Assembly (NCBI GenBank): GCA_038049695.1
Contig: CP142456.1
Span: 16,210,501-16,274,500, forward strand
Length of the DNA stretch: 64,000 nucleotides
Reading direction: 5' to 3'
Source: Cinnamomum chago
Taxonomy: Eukaryota; Streptophyta; Magnoliopsida; Laurales; Lauraceae
Shown here: positions 46,675 through 56,818 of the stretch, one piece after another
Position numbering within the stretch: position 1 is the stretch's first letter
Layout of the letters: every line of letters starts with the position of its first letter
Program-made: the position numbers and the translations under genes
The notes under the pieces: generated by a model
What the model saw: the letters and a program-made list of their open reading frames with translations, nothing else
What the model was told of the DNA's origin: nothing
Databases searched by the model: none

Positions 46675-48446
46675 TGAAAGTCCTTGGGATCCTAACCCTA
46701 GAGGGGGGGTGAATAGGGTGAGCTACAATTGTGACCAATTTAAACCAATTTTAACTTCTTAACAAAAACTAGTCACATGTGATGATTTAATCAAACAATA
46801 TGCGGAAGCTAATATAAACAATCACCACAAAAGCAAGCACCACAACACCAAGGTTTATAGTGGTTCGGCCTCAATGCCTACATCCACTACCGGCTTGTGA
46901 TCTAATCACCCCACCGGATTTCCACTATTTATGCTTTTTACTAGGCTAAGCAATAACCCTTACAATATTGTTTTTCTAGGCTAAACAACAACCTCTCAAT
47001 GTGCTTTTATAGGCTAAGCAATAACCTTTACAAGATGCTTTTCAAGGCTAAGCAATAACCTTTACACAATGCTTTTCTTAGGCTAAGCAATAACCTTACA
47101 AGATAAAGATTTCTCTAAGAAAGTGTCTTCTCAAAAGATCACTCTAAGAGATTACAATTTAAGATCAAATTAATTTGCCTCTTAATAGGCGGATATGAAA
47201 AATGAAAACTAACTCACACAAACACTCAAAGAAATGCAAAGATGTATGCTTATGAAGTGTGTGTGTGAAAACTTCAATCAAGTTTAAAAGTAAGCTCAAT
47301 CAATTTATGCTTAATGCAATTCGAAAGTTTAAGGCACAAAAAGATATGATTGAAGTTCTATGCAAATCACTTGAACAATTACACACTTGTGAATGATATG
47401 AAAATCTAAAGATCACAAGCTGTATGAAAGTGTTTAAGCCTAATCAAGTGATGCATGTGCAATGTTGTTTTCTAAACTAATTTGACTAAAGATTAAATGA
47501 ATGAAAACAACAAGGGAAGTTTCAACCAAGTGAAATAATCATGCAATAAAAGAAATCAAAGATTTAGGCTAAGCATGATTAAGAAAGTTTAAAACAAAAC
47601 TTGGGTTGAAATCAAAGTGATGAATCCAATCTTGAATATCAAAGATGAAGGGAAGAATGGATTCAACATATCATTGTTATCATGCTTGAAATCATTTTCC
47701 AAAGTTTCAAATAAAGCACATAACAAATGATTAATTAAAAGTAAAACTTACTTGGAGATTTAACTTAGTTGATCCAAGCTTAAGCTTCACTTAATGACCC
47801 CTTTGGTCTCTCTTAGTTCCTCCCCTTTGTCTTGTCTCAAAGCTCCTCAAAGAAGGCTTAAAAATCTCCAACTTTGGACAAAGGAAATAACTCATTTTTA
47901 TAGCCAAAAATGCCCAACAGCTAGTCCTCGGTCGACCTAGACACAGGTCTCGGTCGACCGAGAAAGCACAACGGTCAAATTTCTGACCGTTGGCAAGATA
48001 CAGTTCAGAAACTGAGGACTCGACCGACAGTGGTCCCGGTCGACCGGGAAGCAGGTCTCGGTCGACCGGCGACACTGCACAGGCCAAAATTTCCACTTTT
48101 GCAAGTTTCAAAGTATTTCTTTGTGGAACTATTTGGGCCAATAAATCAAGCTTAAAAACATGTTTTAAATCATTCTAAGGGTTTTAAAACATGAAACACA
48201 CAAAGCCTAAAAATGATTCAAAACTTTAAAACAAAGGCTAGCTTGATTTCTAAAACATTTTCCAAAAACAAATGCATCCAAGTTTTAAAAGCAAATCATG
48301 CATAAAACAAAACTTTTACAAATCTTAAAAGCAATGCATGTATAAAACCAGATTTCAAGATATTCTAAAACAATGCATGAGTGTAAATTCGAATGATATG
48401 AATATGTTAATGCATCCATCAAATTGCAAATACAAAATCCCTAACA
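46675..48446 (-). mobile_element. Solo LTR, GTCGAC-array family, copy 2 (1772 bp), inside Gypsy-2 gag-protease
   Basis: Edges TGAAAGTCC and AATCCCTAACA are the reverse complement of copy 1 at 36118-37890. Flanks are GCAGC (46670-46674) and GCAAC (48447-48451), a 5-bp duplication with one mismatch. It carries a GTCGAC array at 47930-48075. The C/G run is shorter here (seven G near 46705) than in copy 1 (13 C). The gag-protease frame is continuous across it once the insert and one target copy are set aside. Confidence 0.88.
47928..48078. repeat. GTCGAC palindrome array in solo LTR copy 2
   Basis: TCGGTCGACCTAG, TCGGTCGACCGAG, ACTCGACCGACAG, CCGGTCGACCGGGA and TCGGTCGACCGGCG: five sites in 150 bp, several extended to 12-14-bp perfect palindromes. 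Confidence 0.85.
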
Positions 48447-48850
48447 GCAACGAATGTGGTTGAAGGTACAATCCTTGTAAATAGCCGACCTGCTATTGCA
48501 TTATTTGATTCCGGTTCTATGCATTCATTTGTAGCACCTGCATTTGCTTATGATATACAGAACCAGATAATGCAGTTAGTGTATGATTTTACTGTATCTA
48601 CTCCTTTAGGGAGAAAGGTAGTATGTGAATTATATATTCCTCAGTGCACTATTAGAATTGGTGAAGTGTCAATGCCAGCTGATCTAGTTATACTAGCAAT
48701 GAATGATTTTGAATTGATCTTTGGCATGGATTGGCTTGCAAAGTACAGGGCTTGTTTAGACTGTTTCCACAAAATCATCACTTTTAGGGTTGATGAGGCC
48801 AATGCCAGTATACTCCATGAGGGAGCCCAAAAGAAGTATGACATCAGGCT
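48447..48850 (+). pseudogene. Gypsy-2 protease
   Basis: VEGTILVNSRPAIALFDSGS with the DSG active site, HSFVAPAFAYDI, MPADLVILAMNDFELIFGMD and WLAKYRACLDCFHKIITF. The frame is open to the CACTA insertion at 48851 and resumes in phase at 62687. It closely parallels the Gypsy-1 protease (LGMDWLARYRACMDC). Confidence 0.88.
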
Positions 48851-49200
48851 CACTGCAAAAAAAATGTCTTAATGAGTCACTTTTAAAGTGTCTTAAAAAG
48901 TGGTTTGTGTCGCTTTTCTGATTACTATGCAAGCGTCTTATCTGCCGGCGTCACTAAAAGTTCGCAAAAGCGTCTCAAGAAATACATTTGTTGTGTCAGT
49001 TTCTGTTATCAAAGTGACACAAAAAAATGGTTACTTGTGTCACTTTAAACCCAAAAGTGACACTGAAATAACTTAAAAGCGTCACAAGAAAGATAACTTT
49101 GTTGTCTCCCTTTTCAAAAGTAGTGATCAATATGCTGTTTTTGGACCAAAAGTGACACAAGTAGTCATCAGTTGTGACAGTTTCCATAAAAGCGAGATAT
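48851..49200. repeat. Left subterminal repeat region of the CACTA element
   Basis: More than ten copies of GTGTCACTTT, GTGTCGCTTT, AAAGTGACAC or AAGCGTC variants in both orientations. In this superfamily such motifs bind the element-encoded DNA-binding protein. Confidence 0.8.
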
Positions 49201-49741
49201 CATCCATTTTTTTTTAAAATAAAAATGCAATATATACATTACTAATAACATGCTGCAGTATGGATACACTTTCAAATCACTAAACCTGCCTTACAAAAGA
49301 TGCAAAAAAATATAGATAGCAACATTCAATAAGAACCATTTCATTAATTGGAAATTAATCACCATTCACATTAAGGAACATACTTGCTCGTCCACGCACT
49401 AAATCAAACAAACTATTCAAAACATAACCAATTTGAATCCATCCATAATCCAAACTATTTACATTAACCTTCGAATTCGTAACCAAAGCGTCACGACATA
49501 ATCCAAAACCTTCACAAAAGCATCCAAAAAAAGGCAAGCTACATTGTAAACAATTTCCGGAAATCCCTAACTAACCAAAATTAACTTAACCTAATTAGTA
49601 GATCCACTTAGCAAAAGGCATTCCATCTCCGTTTAATTAAGTTCTTCATTCACCTACAAAATAATAACAATTTGACTATGTATCAATAATATAATCAAGT
49701 AAGAAGGAGAGTTTAACCAACAATTTATGTTTTTGTTGCAG
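49201..49741. other. Non-coding CACTA interior
   Basis: AT-rich sequence with no recognised coding features, ending in a TTTTTGTTGCAG acceptor before the ARF exon. Confidence 0.5.
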
Positions 49742-49854
49742 GTATATCCAGAGCACATGCCACCTCTGGAGAAGGATTGTATGAAGGTCTTGATTGGCTC
49801 TCCAACAACATTGCCAACAAGGTCCCTCATGTTCTAACCTCAAAACCCTATTAG
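49742..49854 (+). pseudogene. Captured last exon of an ADP-ribosylation factor (ARF) gene
   Basis: An acceptor (TTTTTGTTGCAG) is followed by sequence reading YIQSTC in one frame and [20 protein letters not shown] in the next, the highly conserved C-terminus of plant ARF GTPases (which in intact ARF follows a ...RQRHW segment). A 2-base deletion at about 49762 causes the shift between the two. The natural stop after NNIAN-K-A is lost and the frame reads on to a stop at 49854. ARFs recruit vesicle coats at Golgi membranes; this piece lacks the whole GTP-binding domain and cannot work. It is the only captured fragment of known origin that reads on the plus strand. Confidence 0.85.
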
Positions 49855-50467
49855 GATATCCCCCTGTACCACTTATGCCATGCTATACATTCTGCTATGC
49901 TTATGAAAATGCTTCAAGTGAATTAGCTTTGTAGTCTTGTTTGCAGGCTTGAGCAAATATGGGCATCATCTGGGGACGTAATTTACTGGCATCCATCTTT
50001 GAGAAAACCAAGTAGACACTTGAAAAATGCAGGCTTGATTGTTTTGGTATACTGTTATAGTTATTTTCTTTTTCCCCCCTTGTGTTGTGTTCGACATTTT
50101 CCCACATGCACTGTGGCGATCTTGTTCTTTATTCTATAGGGACTTGAAATCTGTTGTGAGTTGGCTTGGAAGTTAGTTTCTCTGAATTTTGTTGTAATTT
50201 GTGTTTCCATGCTTTTTAATGTTTGAATGATTCTGTTGAGTATGTCATTCTGGGGTTTGAGTTGGGCTCGACCCAACTTGCATTGCTACAGGGAAGCTTA
50301 GGACTGTCCCCAGTCTTCTATAAGCTTTCAACTTATTGATGACAGGGTGAGTCCTTGTTATTATAGAATTTCTGGCTCAGTCCAAAACTGGCTTGTTGTT
50401 GGTGTATTGGGAATTATGATATGAGTGGAGAGGTGAGGTTGGTTTTGGATTTGTGTGTTTTGGGCAG

Positions 50468-50578
50468 GTGATGTGTACAGAGTATATTCATGAGAAAAAG
50501 GAGTTGATCCAGGAAATACTCAAGACACTAAAAAAGGAAAGAAGTGGGAAAACTAATCAAATGTATAGCAACAATTGA
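50468..50578 (+). pseudogene. Exon-like segment, unidentified, plus strand
   Basis: After a TGTGTGTTTTGGGCAG acceptor, 36 codons read VMCTEYIHEKKELIQEILKT, then a Lys/Arg-rich stretch ending NQMYSNN and a stop. Charged and helical, it resembles a terminal exon. I do not recognise the protein. Confidence 0.4.
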
Positions 50579-51236
50579 AGTAGTTGTTTGGAGGAGTTTT
50601 GCTACTAAGTGGGAACCCTCCTGCAGTCTTCTAGCCCAAAGATCAGCCCGGTTTGCTAAATCTGGAAGACCAAATATTTCCTTTAACTATGTGGCCAACT
50701 TCTTAAAAATGGTCATATCTTTCACTGCCCTGTTGTCTATTTGGTGAGTGAACCAGGCAGTTGAGGGCAGAACTGCAGTGATCCCCTTCAGTATTTTCTA
50801 CTGTTTGCTATTTCTTGGAGAAGGAATGAGAAGCAAATTGCTATGGAATAAGATCACACGCAGTTGTTTCCATCAAAGAGAAGCAAATTGCTTGATCCTA
50901 TATGTCTTCTCTAAACCTTCAGCTTCAAGATACCCTTCCTCACAGGGCATAAGCCACTGGCAATATAACCACAACAGTCAATCAACTCAAAAGAAGCACT
51001 TTCCTAGGTAACAGAATCAACATTCAGTATGGCTAGCAACAAGTTGAATCAACTCAGATAATTTCCTTTTCCTTTCAACAATCCTTTTATTGATCCAACT
51101 ATCGTCTATTATAGTATTTTAACATTACAAATGACAATACCTCATAGCCACCAAAAGTTGCATAATGCAATCAGAACCTTGAACTTGAACAAAAAAGAAC
51201 ATCAAAAGGTAAAAAGATATCAATGAAAAACCACAC

Positions 51237-51326
51237 CTTTTCAGCTTTTGCAGCATTTTTTGCAGTTTGGCCATGTAATTCTTCTCTAAATTCAAGTTGT
51301 CCTTTTAGCTTTTTATCTTTCACTAC
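51237..51326 (-). pseudogene. Captured exon of a WDR46/UTP7-like gene (second of two)
   Basis: A 90-bp minus-strand exon with acceptor TATTTACAG and donor GTGTGG. It reads VVKDKKLKGQLEFREELHG followed by QTAKNAAKAEK. In WDR46/UTP7, a nucleolar WD-repeat protein of the small-subunit processome, the N-terminal part has the near-identical pattern KDKKLKGQL...EELYGKSAKAAAKAEK just before the WD repeats. Only this N-terminal part is present. Confidence 0.8.
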
Positions 51327-51415
51327 CTGTAAATATGTGAACACAAAACCAATCAGCAGAATCAAATACAGCACCATCCACACTTAAAAAGAGAAAACAC
51401 AATGAAACAACAAAC

Positions 51416-51481
51416 CTCCAAATCAGCACGATCCCCGCGAAGGTACTTTTTCATTTTTGGCTCTAAGTCATCAGAAACTCC
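51416..51481 (-). pseudogene. Captured exon of a WDR46/UTP7-like gene (first of two)
   Basis: A 66-bp exon, exactly 22 codons, with acceptor GAATGTGCAG and donor GTTTG. It reads GVSDDLEPKMKKYLRGDRAD then LE. The KKYLRGD.ADLE motif precedes KDKKLKGQL in WDR46/UTP7 proteins. The 89-bp intron to the next exon is kept, so genomic DNA and not cDNA was captured. Confidence 0.8.
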
Positions 51482-52531
51482 CTGCACATTCAAAAACTGA
51501 GATTGAGATTCAGTTTTTCTGCAGATTCTTATAAGATTAAGATTTCTTCTTCCTCGTATTTGTCAAGATAAAAAGTAGAGAAAAACAAAACAGAACTGAA
51601 ACTAATTAAAGTAAAGGGAAAGAAAATAAGATGCAAAACAGAATGCAAGGGTAAACTACCACCCTACATAACAATCAGTTGAAGCACATATAGGACAAAT
51701 ATGGGATCCCATTGATCAACGTCGGACCCAGGATTATCATTTGGATGGTGCAGGGAATGGTCAAGTTAAGAAGTCAAATAATAAAACAGAATTTTTTTAA
51801 GGTATTATTTAAGAAGTTTCTCCCCACCCGCATCTTAACACTTAAGTCCGCCCGCCCCTGCCTTCGATGCTGGCTCTAGGAGGGTTTTTCCCCTCATCTT
51901 TGGGAGTTTTTCCCTCTTGATGTGTTGCAATAAAATTAAGCCACCATTGAAATATACACACGCATAAATAATTCCAAGTCACCAAATTCAATTTGGACAT
52001 AAACCCAAGAAAAGAAACAGCCAACAAGACAGTGGTTTTACAGATTCAAATTTCATGTCAGCTAAAAAAAAAATCAATGATAGTACTCCAATGGAATCTA
52101 AAAGGGAAAGCTTTGGACTGACAATAAGAGACCATAATGGGATTCATATTCAAGACTTTTGGAGTACCATTTCACTGCTCAAGCTCAAATCAGACTCAAA
52201 GAAAGCCCTTTCAACCTGATTGTTGAAGGGTCATGTATCTATCTAGTCAACACCAATTCCATACTTTCTGGCTCCTTAATTCTTCTTTCTTTTACTTAAC
52301 TACAATACTACCATTACCATTCCGAATGAAAAAGCAAGAAAGTCAGCTCCAAACACAAACACAAACACAGTGCAGAACAAAAAAAAACACCCAATCTGTA
52401 ATTGATAATCTCATCAAGCATTACTGCCTTGCCTGTAATCTATAATAGTAAAATAAAACCTTGACTAGATCATAAAAGGGAAGGAATGCTTAAAAAGGAG
52501 AACCTATCATAAGCCAGTGCTAAATAACTAC

Positions 52532-52597
52532 CTTACTGCATCCTGGGACAAGATCTTGTAGAAACTTCATTCGCTCACTAATCTTTTCTCTTCTCAC
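52532..52597 (-). pseudogene. Captured bHLH exon 2 (basic helix-loop-helix core)
   Basis: A 66-bp exon, 22 codons, with acceptor AAATTTAG and donor GTAGTT. It reads VRREKISERMKFLQDLVPGC then SK, the basic region end, helix 1 and loop start of CIB/BEE-type (subfamily XII) plant bHLH factors. The phase joins that of the exon at 52876-53106. Helix 2 exons are missing. Confidence 0.88.
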
Positions 52598-52875
52598 CTA
52601 AATTTAAAAAAAAAAAAAAGCATTCAAAATCATGGAAGAAACAAAATATTAGAATGAAATTGCACATAAACTAAGCTTTCTGAGATGCATGTGGGTCCCT
52701 TGGTGATCCAAAGAGTTCATAGAATGTGTTGTTGGATGGTTTTAATGTCCTTTCATTAAATCTCAACCAATTGCTGCAATTTTCCATTTGCAAGCCACCA
52801 TCAAATACTTAAGATCATCCTCTCAATCGAGCACCAAAAGATACCTCTAAACAATTTGAAGGCTCAGGAACTTAC

Positions 52876-53106
52876 TCTTTCTGCAAGGCTATGGCTGTTG
52901 GTGGCCTGGCCTCGCCTGGCCCTGACATGAATGTAACCATCTTTTGAAGAATCTGAGTTTTGAGAGAGGTCATTGGCCTATTTAGCGGTCACCTTTCGAG
53001 CACTTGCAACTGAGCTCTGTTCGCTCTTATGTTTCTTGTCATCTTTCTCTTTCAAACCTTCCATGCTAGCAAGTGAAATATCCTTCTGTTCCACCACATT
53101 AACACC
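52876..53106 (-). pseudogene. Captured bHLH exon 1 part (CIB/BEE-type)
   Basis: A minus-strand exon with acceptor GCTATGGCAG and donor GTAAGT. It includes KEKDDKKHKSEQSS, then a stop at 52978-52980, then [20 protein letters not shown] and LAER. The [18 protein letters not shown] sequence is the basic DNA-binding region of this subfamily, which binds E-boxes in light and hormone signalling. The stop upstream of the basic region means no intact factor can be made from this copy. It is separated from exon 2 by a 278-bp intron. Confidence 0.88.
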
Positions 53107-55078
53107 CTGCCATAGCAAACAAATCTAAATTATTAACTGTTGCACAATTAAAAAAATATCAGCATCTTGTAGACCAGAAACTGCTTCTCAATATTATATT
53201 AAAATGGGCAGTGCACTGTCTTTTCATATATTGAAAAACAAAACATTTAAATAACATCATATTGGTGGCCATCTAACCATGAAGGAAGAAATAAAGCTAA
53301 AGCTAACTTACAGTGGTCACCCCTCCTGTATTGCAATATTAAAATATTCAGCTCAAAGCTCAATATTGTTAGCCACCAATTGATTCTGAACACATGCCCA
53401 CCAAGAGTTGAGAGAAAGTAACTCCTAAACCAAGTTTATTAAGAGCATGAATGCTTCCCAACATGCAAGCAACCGACATCAAATGAAATGCATTGCACCA
53501 TCCACAAAACAGAAGAAGCTGCTTTTGAGTACTCTCTTCCAGCAGATACACAATGACAATTTATGATATAAAACTAAGGAGCACATATCAAGAGATCATA
53601 CCTTCATTATTTAAGTGCATGAGAGTAGATAAATCACAGTAATTGGTACCTAAATTTGCAGAAAGTCGCTAGTGCATGGCTTACAATTTGATTAATATAG
53701 TTGATGGGAAATAGAAATAGGCATGGCTCCTTTCAAGGAATTAATGTCAAGTTCATCTTTATTTTTTTCCCTCTCCTTTTTTAACAGTAATGATTTTAAT
53801 AAGGAGATAATGTGTGGTATAAGATGACTATATGACAAAAGACATGTGGACGAGGCCCAAACAAAAATAGGAGCACACAAGCCTCACTCAAGCATCCTGA
53901 ATAAAATATACAAAACTGCTTGCCAAAGATGGAAAGAAGTAAATAAATTAAAACCAAGAGAGGGACTACATTGCCAAAGCCATTTCAACTTCCTATTTCC
54001 CTGCTTAACCAAGATATCCACTTTCACATTTGTTGACAATGCACATGCACAAAGGAAGCATGGGCAGACTGAGGCCACTGAGCTAAATCCACAAACTCAA
54101 CCACATCCGGTTACCACCATGGAGCTTTACAAGTACTGGGGGCCCACCAAAAAGCATATCAGTCTGCACCCCCATTCTAACATAATACACATATAATTCA
54201 TTAAAACTGCATCCAAAATGTATCACCACTGTCTCATTTCTGAGTTGAGAAACTGACCTTCATCTCCCCTTGTTTCTTTTGCGAAAAGAAATACAGAGAC
54301 ATCTCATAGAGGGGTGCTTGCCAAACACTTCCAAGACCAACAAAAGACAGTTCATTATCTTTTCTTTCATGTGATGAACCTTTGTTTCCTAAATGACATC
54401 CATCTCTCTTAAGATCACTAAGAAATGATAACAGATCCCAGACTCCGAGCAAAGCTTCACGTGCAGTCAACAAAAAAGGCCTTGCTTCCTGCTAAGAAAA
54501 CACAAAAATTTTAAATGTCATGAAAATTATGGTTTATACCTTCATGAGACATCATCACAGGCAACACGGTGAATGTAATGGTAAAAAGAAATTCCATTGC
54601 ATATTCAATATCAGAATGGAAATTGCTAACAGTATAAGGATTTAATATTGGGAATCAAGAGATGTATCATGTTTCAAGATTAGAGGGCGTGACCTGTGTG
54701 GTCAACCAGACATCTAACCTTTGGTAAATCCAAATTCTATAGGATAAGATGTGCAATGACAATAATATCAGCACAATAAACCAAACAGATCCCTACAATC
54801 AAACTAAAATTTGGGTCAAGCAGTTTCAAAACAAATTTTCTGCACCCTCGAAAAAGTGGTTGAAAGATTCGATAGTCACAGTTCCAATTGACCATTTAAA
54901 ACCTATTAACACAACCACAAGGTGGTTCATTTTTGAACTGCTCAGATGGTCCATTAAAATTAACTAATCAAAAGTAATATCCAAAGACATAGGAACAAAA
55001 TATATATTACTTCTAACACTTCTTTCATCATTGAAAAGAATCCATACAACACAAACATAGGTTTAAATGTATGTGAAT
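53107..55078. other. CACTA interior around the unidentified exon
   Basis: Apart from the segment at 54257-54488, only AT-rich intron-like sequence is seen, for example the 116-aa plus ORF at 53846-54196 that matches nothing known to me. Confidence 0.4.
54257..54488 (-). pseudogene. Exon-like segment, unidentified, minus strand
   Basis: Acceptor GTTTTCTTAGCAG and donor GATGAAG/GTCAGT bound an open frame of about 77 codons: EARPFLLTAREALLGVWDLL, SFLSDLKRDGCHLG, SFVGLGSVWQAPLYEMSLYF, FSQKKQGEMK. No stop or shift is seen. I do not recognise it. Since its neighbours are captured exons on the same strand, it is probably another captured piece. Confidence 0.5.
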
Positions 55079-55099
55079 GATATCATATCAGTTAATCAT
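55079..55099. repeat. Target-site duplication of the LINE, left copy
   Basis: A 21-bp sequence starting GATATCATATC and ending TTAATCAT, repeated without mismatch at 60570-60590. Its length is typical of target-primed reverse transcription. Confidence 0.95.
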
Positions 55100-55123
55100 T
55101 CTCTCCACCCAGATTGTGTTGAA

Positions 55124-56818
55124 ATGGCTCCCCCAACCCCGTGTGTTCCCCCAATCCCTTCTGTTCCCCCTGATGCAGGTCTAGACCGAATCCCAATCCC
55201 TAATCCCTCCTCTGCTTCCCTTTCCCCCATCAACCTCTCCCTCATCCCTCCTCCACCTTCCGCAGCCCCTCTTCCAACGCCCCCATCTTTTGCTTCCTTC
55301 TTTTCAAACTTCCCTCCTAGCTTAAGGCCTTCTCCCGCCCCATCTGAATCAGCTCCTCCCTCTGCTCTAGAGCTATCTAGTTTATCGCCGACCCCATCCC
55401 CTATATGGGACACGGCTCAACTACAGCTTTTACATCAGCATTTGGAAAATCTCCTGACTCATCAACAGGTTCAAGCTCCTCCTCCAGAAGATCAGCTCCC
55501 TCCAAAGTCCTACGCCAGCTTCCTCTCTCCCTCAGCGATATCTCCCCCGCCAGCCATCCCTCCTCCTGCCTGGATCGATGGTAAGCTTACCCTCAGGATT
55601 CCTCATCAGATGGTTGCAATCAGTAAGGACTCCTTCTCCTTTTCAGCTATAGGGAAGTTCGCTGGCCGTCGTCCAACCCTAGAAGCGCTAGAACAGTGGG
55701 TTCAGAAATCCTGGAGACTTTCTAGGCCCTGCCTTATCTCCCTCACTGAGAAAGGCTTCTTCATCTTCAGATTTAATACTCAGGAAGATAGGGACTGCTT
55801 AGTCTGTCAGAGCCCCCTGGTCATGGACAAGAAAAAGCTCCTTCTCCAACCTTGGACCCCTGGACAAGATGTTCTCTCTTGGCCGACGTTTGCTCCGGTT
55901 TGGATTCGGCTTAAAGGCATTCCTTACCACTGTTGGAGCAGTGACATCCTCCTATCTATAGCAGGGACGATTGGCAAGCCGCTCCGCCTGGACGACATCA
56001 CAGCTTCTCAGAAAATGCTCTCTTTCGCCAGAATCCTGGTCAATCTGGACGTTGCAAAATCCAAGCTGACTTCCATTATGGTGGACCTCGAAGGAGAAGG
56101 AGTTGTAGAGGTGGAAGTGCTTTACGAAAATATCCCTTGCTCTGAATGTTTTTCTGCAGGTCATCTCTCCTCTAAATGCCCTTACACATACAAGCCTCCT
56201 CTGCTCCCAACTCCATCCCTTGACCCTGCCACTTTGCCCAAGATGCAGTCCCCTGCTCCAGACTCTGTGGAAAATACCCCCCTCGATACCCAGGAGCAAA
56301 CTAATGGCCACTCCTTAGCCCCTGTTTCCCCCTCTATTCCCCTCCCCATTATCCCTCCATCTGAGAGCTCCTTCGGCTCCCAAGCCACCTCTGCCACCTC
56401 TGCCCTTAATAAGGAGTCTTCTCCTTTGGATGATAACCCAGCCCCCTCCTTCGTCAGTCCTAACCCCTTCTCAGCTCTAGAAAATTCCTCTTCAGAAGAC
56501 CTTCCCTCTACTAGTCAGTTACCCACTGATCTTCCTGTCCAGGATTCCTTAACCCATCTAGAGATTCCAGCTGCCCCTTCAAACACCTCCTCTGTCTCCC
56601 AGATCCCTGAAAGTGCCCCCCCTTCCCCAGCAGAGCATTATTCTACTGACCATCCCCAGACAGTTACAGAGCTAATCCCAATATCTTCAGTAGTGGTGGA
56701 CCTATCTTCCTTTAAGGTTAAAGGAAAGAACAAGTCAAAGAACAAACGTCCTATCCTTCATGGTCCCAAGACAAGAAGTCGTGTTGGCTCTCCTCCCCCT
56801 TCTGTCTCCAATGTTTAA
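55124..56818 (+). CDS. LINE ORF1, RNA-binding protein with DUF4283 and zinc knuckle
   Basis: The likely start is MAPPTPCVPPIP at 55124 (an upstream in-frame ATG at 55067 lies outside the element). 564 residues. A Pro/Ser-rich N-terminus (about 1-140) is followed by a DUF4283 domain (about 165-330; FAGRRPTLEALEQWVQKSW, WTPGQDVLSWPTFAPVWIRL, GIPYHCWSSDIL, IGKPLRLDDITASQ) and a CCHC zinc knuckle CSECFSAGHLSSKC at about residues 345-360. A long Ser/Pro-rich tail ends in a basic stretch (KVKGKNKSKNKRP). This is the ORF1 layout of plant L1 elements. The protein should bind the element RNA and form the ribonucleoprotein needed for retrotransposition. The frame is unbroken. Its stop codon overlaps the ORF2 start (ATGTTTAA). 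Confidence 0.9.
   Translation: MAPPTPCVPPIPSVPPDAGLDRIPIPNPSSASLSPINLSLIPPPPSAAPLPTPPSFASFFSNFPPSLRPSPAPSESAPPSALELSSLSPTPSPIWDTAQLQLLHQHLENLLTHQQVQAPPPEDQLPPKSYASFLSPSAISPPPAIPPPAWIDGKLTLRIPHQMVAISKDSFSFSAIGKFAGRRPTLEALEQWVQKSWRLSRPCLISLTEKGFFIFRFNTQEDRDCLVCQSPLVMDKKKLLLQPWTPGQDVLSWPTFAPVWIRLKGIPYHCWSSDILLSIAGTIGKPLRLDDITASQKMLSFARILVNLDVAKSKLTSIMVDLEGEGVVEVEVLYENIPCSECFSAGHLSSKCPYTYKPPLLPTPSLDPATLPKMQSPAPDSVENTPLDTQEQTNGHSLAPVSPSIPLPIIPPSESSFGSQATSATSALNKESSPLDDNPAPSFVSPNPFSALENSSSEDLPSTSQLPTDLPVQDSLTHLEIPAAPSNTSSVSQIPESAPPSPAEHYSTDHPQTVTELIPISSVVVDLSSFKVKGKNKSKNKRPILHGPKTRSRVGSPPPSVSNV

Noticed and set aside
47791-48141. 116-aa minus-strand ORF
   Set aside because: It lies wholly inside solo LTR copy 2 and is not conserved as an ORF in copy 1.
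49945-50020. Possible ARF N-terminal exon (ATGGGCATCATCTGGGG...)
   Set aside because: The short MGIIWG reading does not match ARF beyond the first residues and a stop follows; too weak to report as a gene piece.
51842-52027. 61-aa minus-strand ORF in the CACTA interior
   Set aside because: No splice sites or family features; probably repeat or intron DNA.
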